DNA of 64,000 bases, taken from the NCBI GenBank assembly GCA_905221605.1, contig CAJNDS010000024.1, positions 186,001-250,000 on the forward strand. The letters run 5' to 3'. Position numbers and translations under genes: made by a program. A model generated the notes under the pieces. It was given only the letters and a program-made list of their open reading frames with translations. It was not told the origin of the DNA and made no database searches. This DNA comes from Symbiodinium natans (Eukaryota; Sar; Dinophyceae; Suessiales; Symbiodiniaceae). Shown here one piece after another: positions 21,638-31,815 of this stretch (position 1 is the first letter of the stretch; every line of letters starts with the position of its first letter).

Positions 21638-24428
21638 GCAAGCAGGAGCCTCCTGCGCCAGAGGTGGCAAAGACACCTGGTCGCTCTCGCATTTCTCCTG
21701 GGTGCAGTCTGTGCACCTGGTGGAACCTTTGCTCTCGGGGGCCCGGCGGTCGGACGCCCGGCGGTTGGTCTCCGTTCCCGTCATTTACCCGAGTTTGCAA
21801 GAGCTTCCCGTCCTCGCACGGCTCACACAGCGCGGCCCTCGCTGGTCGCAGGCCAGAAACGAAGGGCGAAGCAGCGTATGGACCTTTGCAAAGCATTCTG
21901 CTAGAGCTTCGAGTTTCCGAGAGCAGTAGGGGGAAGTCCAGCACTAGCGGGAGCGCTCTGCAAAGCTCCAAGCTCCCTGCCAGGTACGCAGCTGTTGCTT
22001 CCCGTGGCTGCCTCCGTTCTGGGATTCCTCGGATTCGAAGCAGCCCGACAGCTCAATGACGGTGCGGCATTGAAAGATTTAATCCAGAAGTACACAAACG
22101 TCATCGTGGTCGATTGCCCAGATGGGGTGCCGTCAGATGCACCAGCAGATGGGGTGTACTGGTACGTCAAGGATCCTGATGTTTATCGGCGCGTCCTGGT
22201 GCAGGGCGATCTAGGTTTGGGAGAGAGTTACATGGATGGACAGTGGGACTCGAACGATGTGGAAGCCTTCGTCCGCGAAATGATCAAGCTCGAGCCGGTG
22301 AAGAAGGATCTGGGCCTAGCCGGGCTTCCCTTGTTGGCCAGCGCAGTGGTTGGCACGCTGTCTTGGCTGCTTTTCCCTGGGAATTCTCCCACAGGGGCAA
22401 AGGAAAACATTGCCAGGCACTACGACATCTCGCTGAAGCTCTATGAGCAGATGCTGGGACCAACAATGCAGTCCCTTGGATGATTTCTGGGCGTCGCCAT
22501 TGAAGGTGGAGCATGCTTTAATATGGAAGACACGTTCTCAATATAGGCCATCAAAAGAAGGTGAGAGTGAGAGTGAAAAGGGGCAAGCAAGGGCCCCCTG
22601 AAAAAGGCAAAGGCTTTTTCATGTGGCAGCATCTGGCAGAACCCTCTGCTGCCTCTTCAGGTATTCGGGGGCATACTACCACAAGCCCGGCATGAGCCTC
22701 GAGGAGGCACAGCTCGCCAAGATGAGGCTCGTGGCAGAAAAGCTGGACCTGAAGCCCGGCATGAAGGTTTTGGAGCTCGGGTGCGGCTTCGGTGCTTTGG
22801 CCGACCTTATTGCCACGGAGTATGGTGTAGAGGTCACCGGAGTGACTCTCTCAGAAGATCAGTATGCATATGCGAAGGAGCACTTTCAGAACCCTGCCGT
22901 GGACATTCGCCTGCAGGATTACCGAAGCATGACCGGGCAGTTTGACCGAATCTACTCCGTCGGCATTTTTGAACATATAGGCCGCAACTGCTACGAGACC
23001 TACTTCGACAAGTGCTACGAGCTTCTCAAGGACAATGGCATTATGGTGATACATAGCATTGGCTTTGCCCGGCGAGGGGAGTGGAACCACGGTGGATGGA
23101 TGAACAAGTACATCTTCCCCGGGGCCGAACTTCCAACCATGTCCCTTGGCCTCCTTTGAACCCATGTAGACGTAGCCGTGCAACCCTTGTGTTCTCTCAT
23201 TTAAAAAGGCACAAGGTGTTGCAACGCCCTCCTTGTTGACCATGCCCAGGTCACATTTCACACAGGAGTTCAACGACCGGTGGCACATGGAAGATTGGCA
23301 GAGCTTCGGTGTGAGCTACCTTGTAGTAAGCTTTGAGCTTTGGTGTGAGCTACCTTGTAGTAAGCTTTGAGCTTTGGTGTGAGCTACCTTGTAGTAAGCT
23401 TTGAGCTTTGGTGTGAGCTACCTTGTAGTAAGCTTTCACATGCCTGGAGCGACTGTTGGCAGATCTCTCAGAGGGTAGAACGCGTAGGTTCCCTTTGCCG
23501 CCCCTGTTAGTGGGGTGCCAAAGAGCGGCCTTTACCATGGAGGCGCAAGCAGCAGAGGCCGAAGCGGCACAGGCCGCCTCGGCCGCAGAGACTACTCAGT
23601 CCCCAGAGCCCCTGACGACGCAGATGATCGATTTACACCCTGATTCTTTCGACTGCGGGCCGGCTCCGAGAACCCCACCAGCCAAAAGGCGCTGGACGGA
23701 CGACTCCCAGGAGCAGGAGATCCTGACACCGCCAGGGCTGAAACGACTCTCGCGGAGCAGTCAGCGCAGTTGGCACCTTTCGAAGCTGGCAAAGCTTTCG
23801 TCACCAGTTGCCAAGGCATCCACAAGTACAGCAGCCGCCAGCACAGCAGTTGCTGGCAACGTCCTAGACGTGGAGATGCTTTGCAGTACATCAGATGCCC
23901 AGTCAACCACCGTCCAGTTCCAGGAGTTCCCAGAAGACATCTTGCAGTACAGGCTGTTGAACCCAGCATCCTGTCATGAAACTCGCGCAGCAAAAGCGTG
24001 CCTCGAGACTGCCTAATGCAAAGCCCTAGGCGGCAAGCCCTCAACCCAAAATCTCATTCCAGACCGTCAAACTCCCAAAGCCCTGAATCCTCCCACCCAA
24101 ACTCAAGTGCAAGGAGCTTCGGACTTAGCTACGCCAAGACTCTGCGCGAGTGGAAGAATCGGCTCGACAGTTGGAATGGGCTCGAGGAGTTTGAGGTGCG
24201 CTTCCGCCGGATGTGGGACCCCTGTCTGCAGACCGAGACTCGTTTTTTTAGGTCTTCCGGCGCCGAGTGGGGCATGTAACTTGTGACTTGTAGCCATAGG
24301 CTATTCCGTACGCAAGCGGAAGCCAGGAGTACTACTTGCTTTGTTGCGCTGCCTCTTTCGAAGCACGCCGAACGAAGCTTTGGCAGACACTTGCACGACG
24401 AAGCAGCTCTTTTTCTTCGAAGGTTTAG
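21638..24428 (+). CDS. Cyclopropane-fatty-acyl-phospholipid synthase (CFAS)
   Basis: CFAS uses S-adenosylmethionine to add a methylene group across cis double bonds of phospholipid acyl chains. Exons: about 21984-22470 (GDLGLGESYMDGQWD), 22661-23140 (SAM motif VLELGCGFGALADL; YSVGIFEHIGRNCYETYF), 23250-23300 (FNDRWHMEDW), 24114-24216 (LSYAKTLREW, FRRMW) and 24327-24428 (EYYLLCCAASFEARRTKLWQ, stop TAG 24426-24428). Introns open with GT, GT, GA, GA. The order and the C-terminal motifs match bacterial-type CFAS along its length. The usual YSCAY reads YSGAYY here, so the conserved Cys is Gly. A hydrophobic stretch (LLASAVVGTLSWLLF) lies in the linker. An upstream frame starting near 21638 (LVALAFLLGAVCAPGGTFAL, then Arg/Ser-rich) could be a signal plus transit peptide; its join is unresolved. 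The gene lies between the two halves of the glycosidase/SUMF1 gene on the same strand. Confidence 0.92.
23301..23436 (+). repeat. 34-bp tandem repeat, four copies, starting at the first intron base
   Basis: Units lie at 23301-23334, 23335-23368, 23369-23402 and 23403-23436. Unit 1 starts GAGCTTCGG and the others GAGCTTTGG; the rest is identical. Unit 1 begins exactly at the inferred GA donor of CFAS intron 3, and the downstream exon also begins GAGCTTCGG. Each unit could therefore act as a donor copy. Confidence 0.9.
23456..24016 (+). CDS. Open frame inside CFAS intron 3, hypothetical
   Basis: A 186-codon frame lies wholly inside the 813-bp intron 23301-24113. It is Ala/Ser/Thr/Glu-rich (MEAQAAEAEAAQAASAAETT; TPPAKRRWTDDSQEQEIL) with a more hydrophobic end (FPEDILQYRLLN). 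It could be a retained-intron extension, an inserted fragment of another gene, or chance. Family not recognised. Confidence 0.25.
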   Translation: MADLSEGRTRRFPLPPLLVGCQRAAFTMEAQAAEAEAAQAASAAETTQSPEPLTTQMIDLHPDSFDCGPAPRTPPAKRRWTDDSQEQEILTPPGLKRLSRSSQRSWHLSKLAKLSSPVAKASTSTAAASTAVAGNVLDVEMLCSTSDAQSTTVQFQEFPEDILQYRLLNPASCHETRAAKACLETA

Positions 24429-25111
24429 TATTCCAATGGCCACCGTAAAATTCGCTTAAGAATCGGAAACAAGACCGCGAGTGAATGGCATGTTGGCATT
24501 GATTTAGTCTGTCTTGCACCTTCTCCGTGTCCTGATAATATTCAAACAACAGGTGAGCGCATGAACACCATTACATGAACCAAATCATGCGAATTTATTT
24601 GTGTAAAACAGCTTGAACCCAAGTCTGTCCAAGTGAGGATTGTTTACACAAAGATGCCAGCTGCCACGCAGAGGGAGGATGACTGCCACCACATCCGGCA
24701 GCCACTGATCTCCAGCCGGCCAAAGTCTGCCAGCCGATGGAACACCGAGATCAGCTGAATCAGCCTAGGAGGGGGGGGCGGCTCAAGATGGGGAGGGAGG
24801 GCTCTCTTGTTGCCTTCGGCTTTCTGATCAAGTTTAGACCGGTCAGCCTATCCACTTCCAGCCCCAAAGCGCGGAAGGAAAAATGGGCTTTGGCATCTTG
24901 TGCGCTTGGAGTTTTGCCTTGAGTGGCCTAAACGTCTGGAGATTGATCTACATCACGAGCCATGTTTGGGTCTCCATTGTAGTACTGGTATCTTCCTTGC
25001 AGCTGTAGGAACCGACATAGCCCATAACCCTGGATCAACCTTCTACAAAGGGGAGAGCCGTGATGCAAGCGATCGTCCTTTGCACTCTGCATGAAGTGGT
25101 CTCCAGCTGAG

Positions 25112-27900
25112 GTTGCCCCGCGTGAACTTCAACTTTGCCGTTAGCGGGACAGAGTTTGAGGGTGGCTGTGATCCGACCGACGATCCGAACCAAGTGTGCC
25201 ACAGCCTTAGCATCTGGCTCTGAAGGCAACGTCGCTGCGTCTGCCGTCCAGCTTCAACTTAGATTCTGTCCCAGAGGTTGCACATCCGCCTGTCGGGAAC
25301 ATGGAGGTCCAGGCTGCCAGTGCGGCGTTATGCAGCTGGAGTATTTTGGACATCTACTCAGTCCGACTGTTCAAAAGCGCCATGCCAGTAAGCAGGGTGA
25401 AATTGGGTGAATCCTCCGACCTGAGGAGTCGACGTACAGTATCCTTGGGAAACCCGACCTGATCGGAATCACAAGAAGGAGCTTGATCTAGGGCCACTGC
25501 TTTTTGATCGCGATTTGGCCGCCTTCTTAGTCTGGACCGCAACACGGGCCCCTGTCTCAAACTGTGGAAAAGAATGCAGCAGCACAGGTCACCAATTCCG
25601 ATTACCTGCAGTATCTGAATGCAAGCGGAAGCTTGACGGAGAAATGGCCCTACAAGGCAATCACTGCTTGCAGCAGTAGAAACGACAAGCGTGTGTGAGG
25701 ATATCATCCTGCGGACAAGTTCAACTTCCTGAAGCATTGGGACATGGGCCGTCCAAAACCAGGCTTCCAGCATGTCAGTCGCAGTAGTAGCAGCAGCAGC
25801 AGGAGTAGCAGAAGCAGCAGCAGTACTCGCAGCAGAAGCAGGAGTACTAGTGGTAGTGCTAGTATTAGTGGTGGTGGTCGTCGTCGTCGTAGTAATCGTA
25901 GTAGAAATGAGCAGTAGGAGTAGGGATGGTAGCAATTAGTAGACCACCACAGTACTACAGATACATGTATAAAGCTGCTTTTGGGGAGGAGTGCTTTGCT
26001 CCAACTTTACTCTCTACTTCTTCGAGATTCTAGTCACAGTCTTCTGTGCATACATCTTGCTTGCTGCAAGAGTTGGAGCATCAGCAGGCGACGAGCAGAA
26101 GCCAGCTGTGAACATTGGGTTCCAGGAAGCGGAGGCCTACTGCCGTTACTATGGAAAGAGGCTGCCCCACAGCTCCCTGGCGATTGGCATCTGACTGTAA
26201 TAAACATGTCAGAATCAGGCCCGAAGCTCAAGAGCAAAATTGAACGAAGCTGCGGCGGGAAGCCCACAGCAAAAGATTTTTTTCAAAAGCGAAGGGATAT
26301 AACATCTTTCGCGAGGAAATTGCAGCTTTGCGAATTACAAACCATTGCAAGCAGACTTCAGCGAGAACATGCGGGGAACGATGCTAATTGTAAACGCTTG
26401 CGCGCGCCGGCCGGCCAGGAAAGGAGGAAAGAGGGTTTCTGCAAAAAAAGGGGAGGAAGGGTCCAGGTCCGGGGGTCGTAGGGAGGTTAAAGGGGTTAAG
26501 GGCGTTTGAGGTCCACACAAGGGATGGGGGGGGGGGCCCAACCTCTGCTCCTCACTCACCTCAGCACGCGGAAAATGTTCCAGCGATCGCCTGAGTCCCG
26601 GACCCTTTAAGAACCCTGCAACAAGTCTGAGCCTAGAATAAGTAAGGGGCCAGCGTCCCTAAGCGGTCCCTATTCCTCGTAATGCAGAGTTTTTTTTGGG
26701 GTTTAAGGGTAGGTTCCTGGGGTCCTGGACGAATCCCAAAATGCTCGAGGAGGTCCCAAGGAAGCCTGTCAGTGGTCCCCTGGAAAACCGCAGTCCCGAA
26801 AAAGTCCAGGAACCGGGGTCCTGGAGCTCGGAAGCCCAAGAACGACATTTGCAAACCTCAATGCGGAACCTGGGCCCTCAACCGTTTTTGGACCCCAGCT
26901 TGACTATGGCCATGCGCCTTAGTTAAATTACACGTTGCATGAAAATGGTTTGTTGGCTTGCCGTTGAAGGCTTGATTCAGAGTCAGTGTCTGGACTCATG
27001 TGCCTGTGCATGTCTTGAATGTTCTGCCTTGCTTTCAGTGCGTTGTACCGGTTTGTAGCTTGTGCTGGCTCCATGAGGCTATGAGTGGCAACTAGCAGCT
27101 CAGGGGCAAGATGGGAGGAGGTATCCTTGGGGCCATGACTGGGATCCTTCTGCTGTCCCACCTCCGGGCCGAGGGCCAAGGAAGCTGAGAAACGACTCTT
27201 CACACATTTGAGAGGGTGCCAAAAGGGTGCCAAAGGGTACCATGATGTGCTAAGCACTGCAGGTCATGACCCTGTCGCCATCGCGCAGTATGAGAAGGGT
27301 GCCTCTGTCTTTGGCGTCCGCGATCTAGTTGGGAACGTGTGGCAATACACGGACTCCTTTCGGGATGAGCACACCAGGGCAGTTCTGCTGCGTGGGTCAA
27401 GCCGCTACAACCCGCAAGTATCCGAAGCGTTCCCCTCCCTGCACCAGTCCGTGAATTGGTGCCTCGGCTGATCATGTATCCGATTTCGAGAGCAGTTTTC
27501 AAGGAAGTGTGAACACGTGCTCAGGTATTTCCCTCCAGCACATGAGTGGCGATCTCAGAGAGTGTAGTAATTACCCTGGACAAGGGTTCCTGCGTGTTCC
27601 CGTGCAAGCGGCGTTTACCTGCATGATGCATCATCATGTCGAGGCTCAACAAGCACTCAAAATACTTCCTCATGAGCAGCTCGGCCACAGACAGGGAGCT
27701 TCTGTAAGACATGTAGCCATGCCATGCGCGATCAGCATTGGCCCAATTCGCCCCCCCCAGGCAACAGCTACGAGCGTGCTGGGACTCTGGGTTTTCGATG
27801 TGTTGCAGATGTGGCCAATGGTGCGGCCGCTCCATACCATTACCACAATCACCACAGCACAGACGACTATGCAGACCGCCCGGAGGTCCAATTCATTTAA
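25112..27900 (+). CDS. SUMF1/FGE-sulfatase domain, C-terminal half of the glycosidase-like gene
   Basis: Exons: 25112-25193 (RVNFNFAVSGTEFEGGCD), 25277-25315, 25588-25627 (VTNSDYLQYLNAS), 25700-25762 (YHPADKFNFLKHWD), 26088-26171 (EAEAYCRYYGKRLPH), 27078-27167 (EWQLAAQGQDGRRYPWG), 27263-27458 (FGVRDLVGNVWQYTD; DEHTRAVLLRGSSRY), 27525-27548, 27644-27675 (LNKHSKYFLM) and 27761-27900 (YERAGTLGFRCVAD; TAA 27898-27900). The inferred joins keep frame, with GT, GA and mainly GC donors. The motif order is that of the SUMF1/EgtB/PvdO fold. The Cys pair that oxidises substrate in true formylglycine-generating enzymes is not seen near the RGSSRY strand, so this is probably not an active FGE of that type. 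The piece expected just before VTNSDY (F.IDR.P) was not found. The tail is His/Asp-rich. Confidence 0.85.
25775..25925. repeat. Trinucleotide microsatellite (AGC/AGT/GTC)
   Basis: Degenerate AGC, AGT and GTC/GTA triplets fill most of the intron between the exons ending at 25762 and starting at 26088. They give Ser/Arg-rich or Thr-rich spurious frames on the two strands. Confidence 0.85.
26172..27077. other. Intron of the SUMF1 gene, 906 bp, GC donor
   Basis: Bounded by CACA|GCTCCC and ATGAG|GCTATG, which share GCT. It includes a GGGG-rich stretch at 26525-26535 and a segment (26690-26830) with repeated GGTCCTGG/CCAGGAACC-like words. No coding sequence recognised. Confidence 0.5.
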
Positions 27901-30900
27901 GCGCCGATCTCATCAGAGATTCTCCTACCCGGTCAGAGCAGAGCACCCGGCAAATGCCACGACGTGGTGCCATGTACATATTGTACCAATACTTCTCTGC
28001 GTCTCGCCATCCCTGGAAAAAGTTGACAGCTTGGCAAGATGTGTTCGGTCCCTTACACGCCAGAGGTCTCAGGAAGCAGCCAATGGCCAAATCCTGAGTA
28101 GTTTTTTCGTGAAGTGCTTGGCACTCTGCGCGCACATTCTCGGTCCTGGAGAGAAGCCAACCCTGAGGAGCGGAGGCCGCGAAGCCCATGAACGCGGCCA
28201 AGGCGCCAGTGCGGCCTTAGCGCTTTAGCACTTGCAAAGTTCCACTCAGGCAAGGCAACGGAGGAATGTAGCTTAACGGGCTTACTGCAGCTCATCAATG
28301 TAGCAGTATTAAGGAACCTTGAACCCATGTTGCTTGCAGGCAAAGGCTGGGTCACGGACTCGGACATCTCGTTTGTCAAAGCTTGACTCCTCTGGAAGTT
28401 GCTGAGATCGCCAGCTGCCGCAAAGTCTGCAAGGCTCGATGGCTCCACCCCAAAGCTAAAGCAATGCATCTGTGAACATGGTCGAATAACAGTTTGACTT
28501 GAGTTCGGAGTAGATTCTTAATACATGTTGCGAGGAAAGCGTGGGTTCCAGCCGCCCCAAAGGCCTTTGCAGATTGCAGAAGACGAGAAGTCACGACGGC
28601 AAGGTTTGCGCACTTTGCACTGGACAGGTCGTCGATCGCGGGCCTGAGCCAAAGCAAGCCAGCCTCGCAGAAGGCCTTGATAGTTGCTGCCCCAAATATC
28701 TTCCTCAACACAGATCACTGAGCTAATGTGAACCCTCCTGTTTAAACGGGACCCCGGACCTTAAACGGGATTAATGTTGGACCTGCTGTAGTGGGGGCCC
28801 CCTCTATGAAGTCATTTTGGCTGGGCTATTCAGGACACCCTGACTGTTTGGGGGTGCGCGGTGGGATCCTGAATTAAGTCAAAGCGACCGGGCGCTGTAA
28901 GAAAACTCCACGCGTCGCGCCTTCAAAATTAATTTCCGGGCATCGCTGCCCCTTTTGAAGCCCGCCCGATTAACATCATATACACCCCCGGGACCGTGTA
29001 AACAGGGACAAGCACGGCTTCGACTGTTCTTGGGGGCAAGAGGCGGGGCTTTGAAATCCAAGGCTCCAGTTTACAAATGCTGGGCCTGAAATCAAGAAGC
29101 CAAGAATTGAAAGGTATTCAGCGCCCGTGCACCGCCCTCTGAAAGGGTGAGATCCTTTTAGAAGATTTCGGGTTTCGTGGGCTCAGGTTCAAAGCTTGGT
29201 GAAAAACAAGCCGACGACCCTTAGAAAGAAAATCAATCCCCCCCCAAAACAGCTTGTCTCTATAGAGGAGCCCACTGCACTTCTCCGAACAATCCCACAG
29301 AGGGGCCAATACCAAAGCGGCCGCATCACTACAGCGGGTGGCAGGACGCGCCCGCTGGCAGCGCATCACGAAGCGACTCGAAGAGGAAAAGTTGCAGACA
29401 GCAGAGCAGTCCAAGGCCACTGGAGGGTCTTCAGACTGCAGCCACACAAGCTGAGCAGAACGTAGAGCCTTTTCGGCATGCAGCAATATGTGAGGGATTC
29501 TGAGGAGGGCTCTTGGGCGTGCGACTGCAGGCTGCGGCCAAAGCAAAGCCAAAACCCAAAGCCTCACGTGCGGGGTCCGCATCCGCGCGGCCAGTGTCTC
29601 AATGACGTCTCCAATGTCTCAGGTTTGCGCTTTCTTCTTGGCATGCTCGGCTCCTTCATTCTCTTGGCCATTCTCTTGGTGCGCGTCTTGCCTTCGAGGC
29701 TCAGCACGGGCCGCAGCTCGCCCGAAGCTGCGTCGCAGGCGCTCCGGGCGTGAACAGCAGAAATGACGCCCCTATAGGCCATGGACTCTGATTCGGCGCC
29801 AGGTGGCGAAGCCCATCGGAGCGTATGTTGGTCCGGAGCACACCGTGCCCCTCGGCTCGGCTTGTGCTGCCTCGTGGCTTGAAGAGAGTGAAGAGAATAT
29901 GAAGAGAGGCTACCACTCAAGCACATCGCTTCAGCACTCGCTATCGCACAAGGTCGGTCAGCTTGGAAGCAGCTGCTCCGGACTTGCTAGAGGCGGCAGA
30001 AACCGGTGTCCTGAGTCTGGTGCTGCTGGTGTTCACTTCATGCATGCTTGAGTTTGACCGTGTTGGCGCTATTGGGTTTCTTGAAATGTTCTCAACTGAC
30101 TTACATACTTGATTTAATGTGATTTATATCCCCATGAAGCTGAGTATCTGAAGCCCAAGTCAGGGGGCACAGCTCCACCATCGGCTTGCAGGTGGACTTC
30201 TCGAAAGTGCTTTTCTCTGTCCAGGCATCCTCTTACCTGCCGCCCTGAACCCAGAGTGTCAGGCAGCCCGCCCCCTACCCAAAACCCCTAAACCCTAAAC
30301 CTTTCTTCATACGTATCTCCAAGAGACGTGAGCCCACAGTCGAAGGATTGAGTTGCTTGATCCGAAACCCAACTTAAAGTGACCTATCCGGAAGCAGATC
30401 ATCACTTGGCATTTCCGGGGGAGGGACGGTTACTGCAGCGTTCTGAGGCCAGCCATAGAGCTCCCGCCGGCCGATACGGTCCGGAGGAAGTTCGCCGCAG
30501 CGGCCGAAATGGCCTCAGTTTGTGACAGTTTGTGCCTCGGAGGCCTCGGGTTCCAGAAAGAAGCTGAGTGTGTGCGCGTGTGTGTTTTTTTCGCTTTGCT
30601 TTGGAGGCCGTCATCTTGGTGCATCTTGGGTGTTTTGACAGCTGAGGAGCGGGTGGTTCCTGTCCCCGTTGGTGCAAGCGAGGCTCCTTCCCCGCCACAG
30701 CTGCACAGCAGGCAGCGCATGGACTGTCCATGTGGCCATGCTACAGCGAGAGGTCAGGGGAGCTGCGCAACAAGCGCAACCTTCCAGGCAGACGGTGACG
30801 CATTCCCCCGATAATTCAGTGAATTTCCTGGCCGATGCGCGCAACAAATGCATTGTAAGAGTGTGGTGGAGTAGCAATGCTGGAACCAGCCGGACAGAAT

Positions 30901-31815
30901 CAAAGGTCCCTTCATAAAAGCTCCAGCGCTTGGTGCACAGGTCACTGCTCGATCTCTCGGCACCAAGCTGACAGGTCTGGCCTCATCACAGTACTAGTAA
31001 GAGCTTAGAAAGGGAGACACCATGCACCATGCACGACTGTTCCAGAAGTGTGCTGTGGATTGTGTAGGGATTGTGGATGGTGATAGTGCGAGGCTTTCGG
31101 CTTCCATGTTCTCCCGAGCCGAAATGACGGACTTACAAGTACGGCCCCGAAACAGTGGCCGGAAACCTGTAGCTCACGGCTTGCAGCCACAAAGCTTGGC
31201 ACAAGGCGAGCTCGAGCATCATGAGTGCAACCTGCACAGGCTGCTGCTCAAAGTAATCTCGCGAGCGCCGTAAGATCACAAAGCTACTGCACCGAGCGTC
31301 TCTGCTTTAATTAGGTTAGCCGTGGAGCCGAGCAGTATTCTGCCATTTCTGAAATCCCGTTCGGAAAACCCCCGCAAGCCTAAGCTTTACTGTTTAGCGT
31401 ACACGTCACTTGATGACTGCATAAGCTCAATGCCGAACGCGAAGCGTGCAAACTTGTCACAAGTCGCAAAGCAACTTCTTTTCCGGCTGCACAATGAACA
31501 ACCACCTTTACAGCTGCGCAGCGATACAGCCAACCTCGTGATAAGTTGAGCACCGCTCGTAGAATTGCTCTGGTTCGGCACAATGTCATCATTTTCTGGA
31601 GTGCCCCCTTCAATGGTCATTAAACAAATATCAGTCGTCATGAAATTCGACATCCCATCACTACTTAGAAACAGCGTTCAACCCCCATCCATTCTCTCGC
31701 AACGGTCAAGTATGGGGATATTTCCCGGCATTTGCGGTATGTGGTGGCAAGAGATTCAGGAACAAGGACGGTCAGGCATCAGCATTGGATTTGAATTTGC
31801 TTCTGAGCTGGTGCC
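27901..31815. other. Unassigned region with scattered candidate exons
   Basis: Candidate + segments: 28340-28385 (KGWVTDSDISFVKA after CAG|G), 29290-29453 (see separate entry) and a frame at 29478-29753 with a hydrophobic stretch (LLGMLGSFILLAILLVRVLP). Telomere-like CCCTAAA lies at 30281-30300. No gene is recognised as a whole. Confidence 0.3.
29290..29453 (+). CDS. Hypothetical coiled-coil exon
   Basis: A + frame reads RWQRITKRLEEEKLQTAEQS followed by a Gly/Ser tail and stop TGA near 29453. The charged helical pattern suggests a coiled coil. Family not recognised. Confidence 0.3.

Noticed and set aside
25354-25935. 193-codon - frame rich in Thr and Ala
   Set aside because: Created by the trinucleotide microsatellite inside a SUMF1 intron.
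28813-28822. CATTTTGGCT, resembling part of the dinoflagellate spliced leader
   Set aside because: Only ten bases match and the flanks (GAAGT...GGGC) do not continue the leader. Chance is a sufficient explanation.
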